Notes under the pieces: generated by a model
Database searches by the model: none
What the model saw: the letters and a program-made list of their open reading frames with translations, nothing else
What the model was told of the DNA's origin: nothing
Position numbers and translations under genes: made by a program
From: Mesostigma viride
Lineage: Eukaryota > Streptophyta > Mesostigmatophyceae > Mesostigmatales > Mesostigmataceae
Length of the DNA: 64,000 nt
Assembly: GCA_009746045.1 (NCBI GenBank)
Contig: RPFO01001880.1
Location: forward strand, 42,954 to 106,953
Direction: 5' to 3'
In this document: one piece after another, positions 36,701 through 47,900 of the stretch
How the letters are laid out: each line of letters begins with the position of its first letter
Numbering within the stretch: the first letter of the stretch is position 1

Positions 36701-37453
36701 GACATTTGAAAGCTCACAATCTGACACGGCATCTATTAAAAAATCAACATTGATCAAGAAGACAATGGGTAGAAAGCGTGTTAAACAGAATATGTAGATT
36801 CCCAAGAAGGTCAATTGGCAGACTACCAACTATACTACACATTGCATCTCTATTGTGGATGCCGTGTTTTGTTTTTATTTTCATTTTCGGTCGCAGAGCT
36901 CGGCTTCACCAACTGGGACAGCAATTGCCTCCAGAATGACACCGACCCATCCAGCTCAAAATGCTCCGACCCCAGCAAGTATATCTTCTGGGACTTCCAC
37001 GGCCACCACACCACGGCCTTCCACCAGGTGTTGGCGGGGCTGTACAAAGATGTGATTGACGGAAAGGCAAATGCCTGCCTGCAGACTGCTTGCTTGGGTG
37101 ATTCCCCTCTCGACAGCTGCCCCGGGGCTCTGGATATCAATTATGTCTGCGAAAGCGGCAACGGCAGCGGCAATGGCAACGCCGCTGCCCCTGGTGGCTT
37201 GTCCAGGGGGGGTGGTCCCACGCGGAATGGGGTAGATTTTTGCAAGAAAAAAACGCTAATTTCAATCGTCCGAAAACCGGACATTGCGCCGAAATTCTTG
37301 CCGAAAATTTGGCAGCCGAGCGAATTTTTCGCCCGACGGACTTTGCGCCGAAATTTTGTGTCTGCCGTGCTTCGAACTCAACCGACTCCTGCTGTTGCGT
37401 GCACTTTGTCCGATGCCTGCAGGCCACGCACGAATTTTGCGACCGAAATATGA
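30781..37453 (+). CDS. GDSL/SGNH-type lipase or esterase (5' exon missing)
   Basis: SGNH-fold hydrolase of the plant GDSL type, probably acting on ester bonds of a lipid or wall polymer outside the cell. Exons read: 30781-30968, 31454-31517, 33580-33772, 35569-35820, 36897-37453; all joins keep frame across GT..AG. Exon 1 here opens in the middle of block I (SDSNG), then [19 protein letters not shown]; exons 1-2 join at NYA/TGGA, the family's NYA.GGA block. Exon 3 has [12 protein letters not shown] (G.ND block), exon 4 [19 protein letters not shown], and exon 5 [14 protein letters not shown], equivalent to WD..HPT but one or two residues longer. The signal peptide and the residues up to the block I glycine are in an upstream exon not found. 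The last ~90 residues are not family-like, so the true end may be earlier or spliced. Confidence 0.82.
34486..34538. repeat. 16-bp inverted repeat in GDSL intron
   Basis: CTCATGCCGATTTTCG (34486-34501) is the exact reverse complement of 34523-34538, with a 21-nt loop. Confidence 0.85.
35333..35412. repeat. Tandem repeat x3 in GDSL intron
   Basis: Three copies of a ~36-bp unit (GGACCCACGAAAGCAACGAC, then TGAAGTAGTGGA or a variant) lie just upstream of the fourth exon's intron end. Intronic; no function seen. Confidence 0.8.
35975..36497 (+). repeat. 523-bp pure-purine (GGGGA/GGGA)n tract in an intron
   Basis: No C or T occurs from 35975 to 36497. The array then degrades to GGCGA and GGGAC units up to about 36594. 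It lies in the last intron of the GDSL-like gene (35821-36896), so it would be transcribed as a G-rich RNA. It has the composition expected for triplex or G-quadruplex formation. Confidence 0.97.
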
Positions 37454-37657
37454 CGACTAGACAAGTTTATCGACGACCTACATCGATCTATTGCCACTTT
37501 TGAAGTCCTTGGCTTGCTAGCAGCTATTGATTATCAATGCCGGGAACAAAATTGCCGAAAGTTTTTATTGAATCAGTACATATATGTGCACATGTCCGTA
37601 ATTTTATCATTCGCAATTTTGACATTGTCGGAGTATTTGACAACTTAGGCATTGCGC

Positions 37658-38297
37658 CTAGAAAAAGGTGCCCCATCCGTCGATGTCAAAATCGCCGAAG
37701 GAGTACACTCCCTGGTACTGGTCTCCCCTGTAGTTGGGAGGCTCGCCTGTATACATTTTGGTGTTCCACTTGGCCCCGCCGTTCTCCGCAGCAGCCAGGA
37801 ACTCCTGCTGGGCCTCGGCCCTCAGGCGCATCATTGATACATTGGGAGAGCCCGGAATTTCCGTGCTCTCCACCACCACTCTCGCCTGATTGTCAGGCAC
37901 GCATTGGTAAGCAGGGTTCAAATCTGAATCGGGTGGCACCAGATCGATCATGCCATTGCCGAACGCAATGACACCTGCACCCCACTGTGCAGAAGGTCCG
38001 AGCAACTCTACATCAATTCTGATGTTTGCAGCGTGCTCATTTTTGTCGACCATCACATAGGTATGCTGAGAACCGAAAATATTGCTCTGCTCCATTTGTG
38101 ACAGTGTTAAATTTCGGCAAGGTTGGCTGCTTGCAATCGACAGGAAATTGGTGACCCCGACAGCCAGACGCGCAAGGGTTATAACTGCAGGTAGAACCCA
38201 AAATTTGTCGATAAGGAGTAATGGAAGGGCACGACCACCAGTCACTAGTATTCGCTTCACCGGACACCTTTTTCAGCTTCCGGATAAAATTCAGCAA
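37658..38297 (-). CDS. Unknown, possibly secreted Cys-rich protein; frameshift suspected
   Basis: Not recognised. On the - strand, an upstream frame (TSDWWSCPSITPYRQIL ... YNPCASGCRGHQFPVDCKQ) and a downstream frame (PCRNLTLSQMEQSNIFGSQH ... GVYSFGDFDIDGWGTFF, stop at 37658) overlap around 38100-38180. They look like one protein broken by a frameshift, or two exons with a missed junction. The downstream frame alone also runs upstream through a hydrophobic stretch (LLLIDKFWVLPAVITLARL), an alternative N-terminus. The gene converges on the GDSL gene, with about 200 bp between their stops. Confidence 0.45.
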
Positions 38298-38415
38298 GAG
38301 CAGCGGCGATTAGATACTAAATATTGCGTTATTGGTTCGTACCGTACCCAGACAAAAATTGTACTAGTGACGCAATTGTACTAGGCGGAATGACAACTGC
38401 GCCCGGCAAATAAGT

Positions 38416-38630
38416 ATTTATTGCTCCAACCCCACACCTAACTTGTTCCGGAGCTGTTCGAAGCGAAGAGCAATGGGAGGGATCGGACCCGAGCCAGATT
38501 TGAGTGCGGAACATGATGGCTGGCCTACCTCACTCCGAACATTAAGGTGGACCCGGGTTCGAATCCTGTCAGTGCTATTCGCTTCGAACAGTTCCGGAAC
38601 GATTTTTTTTGTGGGGGTGGAGCAATAAAT
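38416..38630. repeat. 215-bp MITE-like element with ~58-bp inverted ends
   Basis: ATTTATTGCTCCA opens the left arm, which also contains GTTCCGGAGCTGTTCGAAGC. The right arm is its reverse complement with several differences, ending GGAGCAATAAAT at 38630. No clear target duplication. The interior has GGTTCGAATCC, a tRNA T-arm-like string, so a tRNA-derived origin is possible. Confidence 0.7.
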
Positions 38631-38885
38631 TCTCGACATGCAGAAACAAATGTCGAATAGATTGTGCAAAAAAATATCGAAATCCTTATCATTATTTAAA
38701 TATACAGCATAAAATTATGTTGCAGTAAAAAATAACTGTTAATTGAAGGCCGCAAAAAATTATCAACTACCCTTAAACTTGACCTCAGAAAGATCTCGAA
38801 AAATATATACAATATATGCGGCCACCTTTTTACACCCTACTGAAGCCCCACTCTAAAGATATAATACAAGCCGAAACTAGGGCGT

Positions 38886-38906
38886 CGTCTACCCGCAGCG
38901 AGACCC
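38886..38906. repeat. Palindrome copy just 3' of the transposase-like gene
   Basis: GTCTACCCGCAGCGAGACCC is a variant of the 22-bp palindrome described for 49691-49950, about 12 bp beyond the stop codon of the - strand gene. Confidence 0.75.
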
Positions 38907-38917
38907 CAATTTCTTGT

Positions 38918-41900
38918 TTAAGTCGGTGCCGGCCCCTCCGGGGCTTCATCCTTGATCACCAGCGCAGTAAGCCACTTGTCGAGCTCCTTGCTCATCCTGA
39001 TGTCGGCACACATTCCGTCGCTGCGCACGCGTGCTTCTAGACGGAGAGCCGGAGCGACGCAGAGATAGCAATTCACAAGCTCGGGCTGGCGTGACGGTGG
39101 CCAATCCTCAACGTTGAGCGTGAAATGCAGGGGGTCATGCTTATCCCGCTTCCAAATCCGAACGGGAAGAATGCCGTTCCCGGCGAGGAACAGCTCCTTC
39201 TCCCGTCCGTTCCGGCCCTCGACCCACCTCTCGAAGTTCTCGTCTAACACGATCGGCCCGGCTTCGCTTACAACCTCAGCCAACCAGAACGGGTGGATGG
39301 GATCGTGATCCGTGTCCTTGTCCGATGGAACTGCCACATAGTCGTGGAGTCTCATCTGCCGGCCCATCGCCTCCCGCTTGTCCTTCAGCTGCTCCCCCCG
39401 CGTCACCATGCGAACCGGAGGGTTGGGCTGGCTCGGTGGCAGCAAACGGACAGTTTTCATCGAGCTTCCTGCATCATTGAACTCGATGATAAACGACCAC
39501 TCGCTTAGACATCCCTCAAACCGCCCAGCCAAACAGGGCGGACAGTAGCAGGAATAGCGCCTAATCATCAAAAGGCCAGGGTCGGACTTGTCCAGTCGCC
39601 ACCAATGCGCCTTCTTGATGCCAGGCACCTCCTCCACCTCCGCGCGTCGGCCGGACTCGACGTCCTGTCATCAAATAGTTAGGGCAAAAAGAATACCGTT
39701 CAAGTTAGCAAAATTGACCAAAAATCAATAAAACAGGGTATAGCTGCAGAGAGACCCCTTACAAAAAAAAAAATAACGACAAGACATCAAGTGATCAAAA
39801 TTCGACACAGGGTATAGCTGCAGAGAGACCCCATTCGAATCATAATAACAACGTACGACAAGATATTAAGTGATCGAAATTCGACACAGGGTATAGCTGC
39901 AGAGAGACCCCATTCGAATCATAATAACAACGTACGACAAGATATCAAGTGATCGAAATTCGACACAGGGTATAGCTGCAGAGAGACCCCTTCATACCGA
40001 TAGAACAAGCGAAATTTCATACCTAAAAGAAAAGCAACCCATTGACAGTATATAGAGTTAATATTGCCTGGCAAGCAATATTATTCTACTAAGCTACTTG
40101 GCTTGTAGAGATTCTACTTCCGGTTACTACAATTCAGAAACGGGTTCATTCTGATGAGTATTGCTCGAGATATGAGCAAGATACTGTTCTACTACATTCT
40201 ACTTGGATTCAGTGATTCTACGGTGGTTCTTCAAGTGACGCGTGGCATACGGCGTCTTGTCACAGTGTACGATAGGACATTTAGTCTCCGACACTGCGGT
40301 CTATTCAATGCTATTGATTAGACGTAACAAATAGTGACAGGACTTGTGCGACAGGACACTGATGTGACTATTTATGGATAACGAGTCGAGATCTGCTGGT
40401 CCAGAGTGAAGGACAGCAATATTGTGAGATGATCTGTCCTATCAGTCATCTGGATGTGACTGCGTCACAATTAGTATACAACGAGCAGGAAGCTGCCACT
40501 TGGTAGCACCACTTTCCCTGCACCTGTGTCCTCGCACCTTCGGCGACGGTTCTCACGTGCCTCGTGCGTTCTGTGCTGGTAGCCATAACCAGCAACGTAA
40601 ACCTATTGATTAATATAACTACTTCCTCTGTAGATATTAATCAGTGCAGACTGAACCACAGTTCAGCCACAGTTTCATTAACTCGAATTACAAGCGAGTT
40701 CGTAATCTACTGATTACGGCATTGATTTCTGGTGTCGGCAAAATTTACGGTGTTGTTCCATTATAATATGGGAAACACGCGTGAATTTCGTGAACCATCT
40801 CTGGAGGCGCGGTGGATCCTTCGTCAAGCCTCAATTTCAACGTCAGCGGAGCAGTGGTCGAATTTGTTATCTCGAAGGTCGTCGGCAAGCATCTACGTAC
40901 GAATCGGCCTGCAGCAGGATGCGCCATATATGAACGATAAGTTGCGCGTGCAGTGGATTTCAGTTTTATGATCTGAATTTTACGGGAATGTTGTAGCGGA
41001 CTTTTGTATTCCGTTACTGGCCTGTTTTATGTGCACGGACTTCGCAATAAAAGCTTTGGATTTTATCGTTTCAGGGCCGGGATGTTGTGCTGCGAAACTG
41101 GGTTGTGGTTTCGTGAAAATATGTTGTAGTAATTACGTATGCTATACGAAAAACGTAGTTACGAATATGGAGTCGGTGGGGCCTGGTCCGGATTTGTTGC
41201 GCTTCTGCGAATGTAATACGAAGATTGTTTCGTGCCAGAATTGCGCAATTAGTTCAATATTTTATGTTGGCTGCTGCATGTGCGCAGTTGTGATGGACGC
41301 ATTAATACGAAAAATTATATATAATTTCGTATGCAGCGGAATTAAGTGTTGTCGCTGCGACAACATTGGCATTGCCAGCAGGGCATGTCGGATATATTTT
41401 GTCCTATATATGTCGATGATGATTATACCAACTGGTGTATGCTGTATAAATTTTCTTGTGCAGAACAAGCTCATGCTAATTAATGCATTTGCGTTATATA
41501 TATTAATGCTGCATGTTAATGACTTGTTTGCAAGGTCAATATTGAAGGCGAAAGCGTGGCTGGGTCGCCCGCGAAGTCGCAGCAAGCGAACTGAAGCGCT
41601 GATTGCAAGCGGCTGCGAGTGCTGAAGTGATCGGGCAGCTGCGAATGTCGCCAGCGATCTGGAAAGAGCACGAGTATCGCTGTCAAGAGCGGGAGAGAGC
41701 ACAAATGTCGCAAGCGGCTGTCAGAATTTGTCGCCATCGACAATGAAAGTCTTCAAGGCAGCTGCTGAGCGTGTTGGGAGCGAAGGCTTCACCAGTGAGC
41801 AGTCGCCCCGGGCGCGAGTGTCGCGAACGACTGAATGCTATACGCAACAACAAGTGGAGTTACTGTTGATACCTTTGTTGCATGAAGTGCAGCCTGGCGT

Positions 41901-44900
41901 GAAGGCGCACTTGCAAGCAAGGTTGTGATTTATTTGATAATCACTTCAACAGGGTAGGTGCCCAGTGGGGAGCACCTGGATCTGCGGTGCAGCGCAGCGT
42001 AACATGTTATTTCTGCCATGCAAACAGGGTCATATTGCCCTCTTTGGCATTGGCAAGTGAACCGAGGTGGGTATATTAATTTAACCCAACCTGACGGATT
42101 CTGCCTTCCCTGGGCTTGCTAGGGTCCGCCAGGGAGGGGGCTAAGAGTGACCCCCCCATTACTCTGGATGAAGTTGAGTTGCTCCCTGCACAGGTTGAGA
42201 GTCTCCCTGCACAGGTTGAGAGTGCATCCATGGAGGAAGAACACAATGGGGTAGTGACTGGGTCTTCCCACGTCACCATGGTGAAAGCAGTTACCACAAG
42301 GCAACAACGTTCCCACATGGCTCTTGGAGGTAGTTTGCGTACTCCTTCAATGTTGGAGCGTGGAAGTCCTGCCTTAGGGCAGGAAGCTCCTCTAGAGGAG
42401 GAGGGTGAGGCTGATGGCCTGAATGATGCAATGGGGAGCATGGTTGTAAGTGAGCGTGCTGTTCCAAGCACCTCACCTGTATTTAATAAAATGTCTCTTG
42501 TGTCAAACATTGCATTGAGATTGCATCACATGTTTGGTCATGCTGCCCAGGCACTCCAGTTTGCAAGGAGGCTGGGAGGGACATCTTTGTTTAATGCAGT
42601 AAAACAGGTTGCTGAGGCTTGTTCCTGTAGGCTGGTTGCTCCCAAGCCTAAGAAGTCTCATGTCAGACAACCTGTGTTGCAGCCTGGATATGTACAATGT
42701 GATATCCAAGAAATCAGGAAACTGATTTTGTTGGTTGGTGTTGATAGATATACCAAGTACAAGGTGCTGGAGCTGTTGCAAGACAAGTCTAAGCCATGTT
42801 TGGTGGCTGGGCTCCAGGCTATCAGATCCAGAATGAAACCAGTGATCCAGCTGCAGTGTGATTTAGAATTTGAGTGCTGCATGGGGAATGAAGACCTCCC
42901 TGAGTTATTTGTTGTACACAGGGAGTCCCATGGCAGTCAAGGCGTGGTGGAGAGGACAATCAGAGAACTCAAGACTATTCTGCTGACGGAGAAGAAGATT
43001 CCAAGATTGGTTCCAGCTATTATCAAGACGGCCTGGTTAAGGTCAGTTGAGGACAGATTGAATGTCAGGGCATCCATGTATGTTGGAGAGGTCCCTGTGA
43101 CTCCATTATCATTGCATCTTCGGGAGCTCCCTACTGAGGTTGAGCAAGCCTGGAAAGATAGCCTTATGTTCAAGTTTGCCAAGTTGAGGCAGAAAGACAA
43201 GGGCTGGAGTGTTCTGAAACCTGTTGTTGGCCAGAGGGTAATTGTGTGGAAAGAGCCCAAGCTTGCAGGCAAGCGTGGTAGCTGGCACCCTGGAGTAGTG
43301 ACCAGGGTGGAACTAGCTGGGCACAAGTGCTGGGTGAAGATGGAGGATCCTCCCCAGAATGTGCACCGTCTGTCGTGGTCATATGTACGTCTAAGGGGTG
43401 CTGAAGCAGAGGCAGTATCTCCTGATGTGACAACCTTGCCAGTTGGTCATGACGTCATCCCTGATCATCACGTTCAAGCTGGAAGTAATCCCCGGGTAAG
43501 TCCTGGCCAGACCCCTGGATCGGTTAACTTTCCATCCTTAGGACAGGCAGATGTGGTCCCCTCTAGCCTCACTAAGCATAGAGGTGTGGGCCTGAAAGAT
43601 GTGGTGCTGGCTATGCAAAAAGCCAAGCAAGGACCTCGGGTGTCCAAGCTCAGCCAGTTGGAGGAGTCCGAGGATGCTGTCCTAGAGGTAGATACCAATG
43701 CTGAGGTTTCTGTTATGGGATCTCAACATACAGGTCAACGGCAGGTGCTTTCGCCTAGTTGTGCTTGGGTGTCTGACTTTAGTGGCAGGACACACATTAT
43801 GGTATTGGGAGAGGTGCTGGTACCCTTCATGGGTGAGGATGTCACATTTCTTGTGCTTGAAGATTATGATGGCCCTATCATCTTGGGTCAAAATTTTCTG
43901 AGCTCTCCTAGAATTGTTGTGGCATCTGATAAGCTGAGAAAGTTTGGCTGGGGTAGCATACCCTTGGTCAATTTTAAAACCTCCCTTGCCAGTGTATTTA
44001 ATTCTGTGAAAGCGATCAAGAATGTGCAGTGGCCTGAGAATCAGATTCCTGTGGCTTCCAGTCTTGTTATGCCAGCTGCTCTACACCCTAGCAGTATTGG
44101 TATTACTAAGAGATCACTGGCTGCTCATTCTCCTCTTAGCTATGATCAGCTTGTCCAGGAAATGAGTTCTCCTCTAATGTTTGAGGCCTGGAGGCTAGCA
44201 TTTGCCAAGGCTCTAGAGGAGTGGTTGCAGTTTGACTGCTGTCAGCCTGTGAATGAAGTTCCCCCATACAGTACACGGTTGAAGCTCAGATTCGTCATCA
44301 AGCGGAAGGAGGTGGAGGGGGTGTCTGTTCCCCATGTGCGTCCAGTTCTCAATGAATACCGTGGTACTGGGGATCTTCTGGGCGAGGAGTTGTATACACC
44401 TGGGATGCTACATGATACATGGCGTATTTTATTGTGCCTGTATGTCGGTATGCTGAACCAGGGTGCTGATATGTCTTCAGTTCTGCTAGATTTCAAGAGA
44501 GCATTTCTGAAGGGTGATCCCAGTGTGGCTCAGCAGGTGTGGCATTGTGAAACTCCATTTCATGTGCCAGTTCCTGTAGCCTGGCAGGCAGAGCTCCAGT
44601 CTAGCTACCTGCTGATTCTGAAGGGTCTAGAAGGTCTCAGGTCCAGTCCCATCATTTGGAGGCTCACCTTGGAAGACTTCTTGACTAAACACTGTGGGTT
44701 GAAGGTGTCATCTGTGGACCCATGTTTATTGCTGGGTAGGTGGCATGATTTACCTGTGTATGCTAGCCTGCATGGTGATGACTTGCACTTGATTGCTCCC
44801 ACTAAGTGGTTGAGTCAGTTTGTGCCCATCATTAATGATGCATTTCCTTTGGGAAAAGAATTGTGGCAGAAGCCTGGAGAGGCTGTCACGTTCTGTGGAA

Positions 44901-47900
44901 TGCAGGCTACATTGGTTCAGGAGGGGAGTCAGTGGCTGATTAAGCTGCAGGCGGGCAATGACTACAAGAGTACCATTCTTCAATCTGTTCCAGAGGTCAT
45001 GACGTCATCCATTGCACCTGAGCTGAAAGGCAAGTTGGCCTGGTATGGCAGCATTTGTGGGCCTGACATGATGGTCCATAGCAGATCCCCTGATGATGTG
45101 CTAATTCTGGAGGAGCCTTCCCAGATTATTGCACATGTTAACAAGTCTCCTGGTATTACTTTAGCTGGGATTGATTTGTCTTTGCCATTTTCCTTGGATA
45201 TCTATGTTGATAGCTCCATGGATAGCAGGCAAGTTTCTAAGGTCAGAGGCAGGTCAGCTGGCTTGTTTGTGCTTCAGCAACATAGGCCTAGTCTTGTGGC
45301 CTGGTACAGTCGTCTTCAAAGAAGGGTTGCTGTGAGTTCAGATGTCTCTGAGTGCAGAGCCATTTGTGAAGGGATTCAGTCCAGTTTGTACATCAAGGAG
45401 CTGTTGCTAGCTATGGCTTCAGTGACTCCTCATACTCTTCAGATGGAAACCTTGATCCTTTCAGATAACATGGGCATGGTCCAGTTTGTGCACAAGCAGT
45501 TGGCCAGAAGCAGAGATCTGGATTATCTCCTGTTGAAGGAGTTGGCAGGTCTGGTGGATATTCAACATCTTCCAGGTTCTGAGAATCCTGCTGATGCCTT
45601 GACCAAGTTACCTCACAAGTCTGCTGAGCAATATAAGCTTCTTTACAAGCTGATGAGCTCCTCTGTGTGAGTTGAGCAATTCCAGTTGGAGCTTTGAGTT
45701 TGGTGACTGATTGGGTGAGAAGAGCTAACATAGAGCTGGGCTCTGTTATGCTGAGAGCTGTGATGCTCTGAGGGCAGTAATGCTCTGTGTACATATGTGT
45801 ATAATACTGTATTCTATGTAATGCTCAGTCATGGAGCATGATGTTGGTTGGGGGTTTGTCCTCAGTTTGAGGTTTGTCTCAACCAAAGGGATTTTATAGG
45901 GCAGGGTTCGATTCCCTGGGGCTGCTTAGGCGGATTTTCCCGGATTGGCTGGCCCATCAACCTTGCTGGTGAGGTGGCGACAGGTCCCCCTAGTTTTGTC
46001 CCAGACAGAGGAATGTAGTTTGTCATGTGCTTAATATATTTTGTGATGTGCTATTTCTCAGTCCATGGTGGGCGCCAGTTCTGATAACTATCAATGTCTA
46101 CCTGATAAGGTCTTGTGGGTAACTTGTGGGGTTCCAATCAGGAGCCATTATGGTGATGATTCCATTTTGGTCATTATTCTGGTTAGCCACAAGCTGCTAT
46201 TCCAAACACTTGGCTTTCTACTTCCAGTGGATAGGGAATTCATTGTAATTCGTCATGGCTGAGATGTGTTGTGATCTGGTGCTTGATTAATCCCGAGCAG
46301 AGACTACAGAGAGCTGGGAGGGATGTCAAGTGCTATGCATGTTGTTTCTATATATGTGTTGCCAAGCCTAACAGCTCTAAAAGAAAGAAAGGGCTGGAGT
46401 TAATATGGCTGTTACGTCCAAGCTCTAAAAGAGAAGAAAGGGCTGGAGTTAATATTGCCTGGCAAGCAATATTATTCTACTAAGCTACTTGGCTTGTAGA
46501 GATTCTACTTCCGGTTACTACAATCCAGAAACGGGTTCATTCTGATGAGTATTGCTCGAGATATGAGCAAGATACTGTTCTACTACATTCTACTTGGATT
46601 CAGTGATTCTACGGTGGTTCTTCAAGTGACGCGTGGCATACGGCGTCTTGTCACAGTGTACGATAGGACATTTAGTCTCCGACACTGCGGTCTATTCAAT
46701 GCTATTGATTAGACGTAACAAATAGTGACAGGACTTGTGCGACAGGACACTGATGTGACTATTTATGGATAACGAGTCGAGATCTGCTGGTCCAGAGTGA
46801 AGGACAGCAATATTGTGAGATGATCTGTCCTATCAGTCATCTGGATGTGACTGCGTCACAATTAGTATACAACGAGCAGGAAGCTGCCACTTGGTAGCAC
46901 CACTTTCCCTGCACCTGTGTCCTCGCACCTTCGGCGACGGTTCTCACGTGCCTCGTGCGTTCTGTGCTGGTAGCCATAACCAGCAACGTAAACCTATTGA
47001 TTAATATAACTACTTCCTCTGTAGATATTAATCAGTGCAGACTGAACCACAGTTCAGCCACAGTTTCATTAACTTATAGGGTCTCTCTGCAGAGATACCT
47101 TTATTGGGTTTGAATTTTTATAGAACAGCGGCAGTTGACGTCTTAAAACCTGAAATAACACACAATTCCGTACCGGGGGTAAAAGGAAGAAGTGGCGAGT
47201 GACGTTCTCGGCCCGCGCGCGGGCCGACTCCCTGCTCGATGTCTTGCCGCCCTGCCAGTTCTGGTTCAAGTAGGCGACTAGCTGGTGGGTCTCAAGTATG
47301 TGCTGGTTTTCGGGAATCCTCTGCATTTCCCTCAAGACGCACTTGCACTTCGCTCCTTGACCATCCACCTCCCCCTTCCCATGCTGCTCCCCCATGTAGT
47401 GGAACTCAAAGGCCTGCAGGTCGGGATCCCCCATGAGCAGACCGTTAATCTGGTTAATCACGTACCTGGACTTAAACTGCACCGCGCAGTTGTCCGAGCA
47501 CATGTACAGGTTTCGCACCTCTACCCCTACTTCTACCCGCAGGGTTTCCAGAATCTTGCGAAGAGCGTATACGAGTGCGCGCTCGCCCCGCTTGATACTG
47601 GAATCCCCCAGGAAAAAGAAGACGCGCTTTTCCAGCTCGCCGTTGAGCCGATAACGCACGATCATGGGCATCAGGATGTGGCTGCGCTTGTGGAAGTACT
47701 GCGACTGCAGTTGGACGTAGCTGCTGTTCTCGTAGTTCTCGGCCCAGTCGCCGTGCACGAGCACGTCCCCCTCTCTCAGATTCTTCTCCCGATCCTTGAT
47801 TGTATCCGCCTGCGACCAGGCCGTAAAGCAGTGCACGGTGAACTTGTCCCACCTCTTAAGAATCTCGTCCCGCAGCTCTGACAGCTGGGGTGGACCTCAT

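Larger units (their letters stand above)
40056..47074 (+). mobile_element. Copia-type LTR retrotransposon, recent insertion
   Basis: LTRs of 628 bp lie at 40056-40683 and 46447-47074, starting AGTTAATATTG and ending CATTAACT, with TSD TATAG at 40051-40055 and 47075-47079. Reading the LTRs against each other, I noticed one substitution (AATTCAG/AATCCAG near 40133/46524), so the insertion is young. A polypurine tract (AAAAGAGAAGAAAGGGCTGG) sits just before the 3' LTR. The element lies antisense to, and inside intron 3 of, the transposase-like gene. The 40684-42229 leader has no recognisable gag. 45671-46446 is non-coding. Confidence 0.95.

Noticed and set aside
35955..36797. 280-codon Gly/Arg/Glu-rich frame and its antisense Pro/Ser frame
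   Set aside because: Product of the purine tract inside an intron of the lipase-like gene.
41029..41625. 198-codon Cys-rich frame as Copia gag
   Set aside because: No gag helices or CCHC knuckle, composition resembles translated AT-rich leader, and it is not linked in frame to the polyprotein.
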